Origin: an uncultured Lachnospiraceae bacterium
Lineage (GTDB): Bacteria > Bacillota > Clostridia > Lachnospirales > Lachnospiraceae
Direction: 5' to 3'
Length of the DNA: 16,089 nucleotides
Assembly (NCBI GenBank): GCA_910587935.1
Contig: CAJUNP010000050.1
Span: 1 to 16,089, forward strand
Positions 13,952-16,089 of the stretch are shown here, piece after piece; the first letter of the stretch is position 1, and the number at the start of each line of letters is the position of its first letter. The position numbers were made by a program, and so were the translations under genes. Below the pieces are notes generated by a model. It was given only the letters and a program-made list of their open reading frames with translations, did not search any database and was not told where the DNA came from.

Positions 13952-13982
13952 AAAGGTCCGGTCTTATGGACCGGGCCTTTTT
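13952..13982 (+). terminator. Intrinsic terminator or attenuator between gap and pgk
   Basis: AAAGGTCCGGTC (13952-13963) pairs with GACCGGGCCTTT (13969-13980) over 12 bp with one G-U pair and a 5-nt loop. It ends in a run of five T. No convincing sigma-A promoter lies in the 34 nt before pgk, so it probably acts as a partial terminator that gives a short, abundant gap message plus longer gap-pgk-tpi read-through. Confidence 0.85.
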
Positions 13983-14016
13983 GTAAATTGCATAATAAAA
14001 GACGGAGGCAATAAAA

Positions 14017-15240
14017 ATGGGATTAAATAAAAAATCGGTTGACGATATCAACGTAAAAGGCAAACGCGTCCTGGTAAGATGCGACTTTAACGTGCCTTTA
14101 AAAAATGGTGAAATTACGGATGAGACACGTATTGTAGCGGCTCTTCCTACTATTAACAAATTACTTGCGGACGGGGGTAAAGTAATTCTTTGTTCCCACC
14201 TTGGTAAAGTGAAGAACGGCCCCAATGAAGGCGAATCTTTAGCGCCAGTTGCCAAAAGACTTTCCGAAAAGCTTGGAAAAGAAGTTAATTTCGTATCGGA
14301 CTATAACGTGACCGGAGAAGCTGCAACCGCTGCCGTAGAGGCAATGAAGGAAGGCGATGTGGTATTGCTTCAGAATACCCGTTTCCGCGGCTCGGAAGAG
14401 ACCAAGAACGGCGAAGCTTTCAGTAAAGAACTGGCGGACCTCTGCGACGCATACGTATGCGATGCGTTTGGTTCTTCCCACAGGGCGCATGCATCTGTTG
14501 CAGGCGTAACCGATGTTGTCCGCGCTAAGGGCGGAGAGTGTGCGGTTGGTTATCTGATGCAGAAAGAAATCAATTTCCTCGGCAATGCGGTTGAGAATCC
14601 CGTAAGACCCTTCGTGGCAATTCTCGGCGGCGCAAAGGTAGCGGATAAGCTGAATGTAATCAATAATCTTCTGGAAAAGTGCGACACCCTGATTATCGGC
14701 GGCGGTATGGCGTTTACCTTCTTAAAAGCAAAAGGCTACGAGATCGGTAAATCTCTTGTTGACGAAGAGAAGATCGACTACTGTAAAGAAATGATGGAAA
14801 AGGCGGAAAAGCTTGGAAAGAAGCTGCTTCTTCCCATTGATACGACCATTGCGGCAGGATTCCCGAATCCGATCGACGCGCCCATCGAAGTATCCGTAGT
14901 GGACGCGGACAAAATTCCTGCCGATATGGAAGGACTTGACATCGGCGAGAAGACTGCGGAATTATATGCAGACGCCGTAAAGACCGCGAAGACCGTAGTA
15001 TGGAACGGACCTATGGGCGTATTCGAGAATCCGGTTCTTGCAAAGGGAACCATTGCCGTGGCAAAAGCTCTTGCCGAAACGGATGCGACGACGATTATCG
15101 GCGGCGGCGATTCCGCAGCGGCAGTAAACCAGCTGGGCTTTGCCGATAAGATGTCCCATATTTCTACCGGCGGCGGAGCTTCCCTTGAATTCTTAGAGGG
15201 CAAGGAGCTTCCCGGCGTTGTAGCGGCAGACGACAAATAA
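14017..15240 (+). CDS. pgk: Phosphoglycerate kinase
   Basis: Cytoplasmic enzyme that transfers phosphate from 1,3-bisphosphoglycerate to ADP, the first ATP-yielding step of glycolysis. The N-terminal substrate domain shows RCDFNVPLKNG, Arg38 in DETRIVAALPTI, CSHLGKVK and GSSHRAHASVAGV. The C-terminal nucleotide domain shows LGGAKVADKL, NGPMGVFENP, IGGGDSAAAV and the ending STGGGASLEFLEGKELPG. At 407 aa it is a little longer than many bacterial enzymes but complete. ATG at 14017 follows GGAGG by 8 nt. It lies between gap and tpiA, the usual clostridial order, with biased codon use. Confidence 0.98.
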   Translation: MGLNKKSVDDINVKGKRVLVRCDFNVPLKNGEITDETRIVAALPTINKLLADGGKVILCSHLGKVKNGPNEGESLAPVAKRLSEKLGKEVNFVSDYNVTGEAATAAVEAMKEGDVVLLQNTRFRGSEETKNGEAFSKELADLCDAYVCDAFGSSHRAHASVAGVTDVVRAKGGECAVGYLMQKEINFLGNAVENPVRPFVAILGGAKVADKLNVINNLLEKCDTLIIGGGMAFTFLKAKGYEIGKSLVDEEKIDYCKEMMEKAEKLGKKLLLPIDTTIAAGFPNPIDAPIEVSVVDADKIPADMEGLDIGEKTAELYADAVKTAKTVVWNGPMGVFENPVLAKGTIAVAKALAETDATTIIGGGDSAAAVNQLGFADKMSHISTGGGASLEFLEGKELPGVVAADDK

Positions 15241-15262
15241 ACGAGCAGAAGGAGATATAAAA

Positions 15263-16012
15263 ATGGCTAGAAAGAAAATTGTAGCGGGCAACTGGAAAAT
15301 GAACATGACACCCAGCCAGGCAGTCGCTTTATGTGAAGAATTAAAGGATCTTGTTAAGTCTGAGGACGTAGACGTAGTATACTGCGTGCCTGCAATTGAC
15401 ATTGTACCTGTAGTGGAAGCGGTAAAGGGAACCAATGTAGAAGTTGGCGCCGAGAATATGTACTTTGAAGACAAAGGCGCGTACACCGGAGAAATTTCCG
15501 CTTCCATGCTGGTTGATGCAGGCGTGAAATATGTGATTATCGGTCACTCCGAGAGACGCGACTATTTTAAAGAGGATGACTGCCTTCTGAATAAGAAAGT
15601 GAAAAAAGCGTTTGAAGCAGGCTTGACCCCGATTCTTTGCTGCGGCGAAACCTTAGAGCAGAGAGAGATGGGCATTACTCTTGACTGGATCCGTATGCAG
15701 ATCAAATCCGATCTGGTTGGCGTAACCGCAGAACAGGCTGCTTCTATGGTTATCGCGTATGAACCTATCTGGGCTATCGGAACCGGTAAGACTGCAACTA
15801 CCGAACAGGCGCAGGAAGTTTGTAAGGCAGTCCGCGATTGTATTGCGGAGATTTATGATGCGGCTACTGCCGAAGCAGTGCGTATTCAGTACGGCGGTTC
15901 CGTTAATGCGGCTAATGCGGCGGAGCTGTTCGCACAGCCGGATATTGACGGCGGTCTTGTAGGCGGCGCTTCCCTGAAAGCTGATTTCGGCAAGATCGTC
16001 AACTATAAATAA
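15263..16012 (+). CDS. tpiA: Triose-phosphate isomerase
   Basis: Cytoplasmic enzyme that interconverts dihydroxyacetone phosphate and glyceraldehyde-3-phosphate. A complete 249-aa TIM barrel with Lys12 in GNWKMN, the catalytic electrophile His95 in IIGHSERR, the catalytic base Glu167 in AYEPIWAIGTGKTAT, and the phosphate-binding YGGSV and GGASL near the C-terminus. ATG at 15263 has AAGGAG upstream. It is 22 nt after pgk with no terminator between, so they are co-transcribed. A phosphoglycerate mutase gene often follows in related genomes, but the window ends first. Confidence 0.98.
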   Translation: MARKKIVAGNWKMNMTPSQAVALCEELKDLVKSEDVDVVYCVPAIDIVPVVEAVKGTNVEVGAENMYFEDKGAYTGEISASMLVDAGVKYVIIGHSERRDYFKEDDCLLNKKVKKAFEAGLTPILCCGETLEQREMGITLDWIRMQIKSDLVGVTAEQAASMVIAYEPIWAIGTGKTATTEQAQEVCKAVRDCIAEIYDAATAEAVRIQYGGSVNAANAAELFAQPDIDGGLVGGASLKADFGKIVNYK

Positions 16013-16050
16013 TTCAGGTATAGCTTTATAAGTCAATAACTCAAACTTCC

Positions 16051-16066
16051 CACACCAGTTGGTGTG
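16051..16066. other. Short hairpin downstream of tpiA
   Basis: CACACC-AGTT-GGTGTG is a perfect 6-bp stem with a 4-nt loop, 38 nt after the tpiA stop. No T-run follows within the window, so it is not clearly a terminator. The final bases read AACCTTGAAAA, a string also common in rRNA spacers of Firmicutes, but too short to interpret. Confidence 0.35.
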
Positions 16067-16089
16067 CTGAACCTTGAAAAATCAATACT

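Overview
The window reads as chromosomal DNA of a Gram-positive, anaerobic Firmicute, most likely a clostridial gut bacterium of the Lachnospiraceae type (inference). The reasons are strong AGGAGG-type ribosome binding sites, consensus sigma-A promoters, a BcrAB/LanFEG-like ABC pair with its two-component system, a sugar importer without its own ATPase gene, and a gap-pgk-tpi glycolytic cluster. No phage, insertion sequence, CRISPR array, tRNA or rRNA gene is visible.

Region 1 (about 52-4360, all on the minus strand). Transcription starts near 4387 and reads a PHP-domain phosphatase of the histidinol-phosphatase type, then an OmpR-family response regulator. Just after the regulator stop lie four CTTTAC direct repeats spaced 11-12 bp, abutting a -10 box. 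They look like the regulator's own binding array, driving the next three genes: an ABC ATPase with a glutamate in the Q-loop position, an ABC-2 type permease, and a short sensor kinase. The layout suggests a stress- or peptide-antibiotic-responsive efflux module.

Region 2 (4361-4741) is an AT-rich divergent control region. It holds a minus-strand promoter for the phosphatase/regulator genes, a perfect TTGACA-17-TATAAT promoter for the LacI-family gene, and two closely related palindromes 149 bp apart that are probable operators.

Region 3 (4742-12721, plus strand) is a carbohydrate-use operon: LacI-family regulator, lipoprotein sugar-binding protein, two CUT1 permeases, a cytoplasmic GH116/DUF608-type glycoside hydrolase, and a Gfo/Idh/MocA-family NAD(P)-dependent protein with a non-standard active-site motif. 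The apparent logic is that an oligosaccharide or glycoside is imported intact, then cleaved and/or redox-processed in the cytoplasm. The substrate cannot be read from sequence. This pair of enzymes is the best candidate here for under-described biochemistry.

Region 4 (12722-16012, plus strand) is the core glycolytic cluster gap-pgk-tpi. It has its own strong promoter, a 9-bp inverted repeat abutting the -35 box, and a terminator-like hairpin between gap and pgk that probably makes gap the most abundant message. The last 77 bases hold a short hairpin and no recognisable gene.
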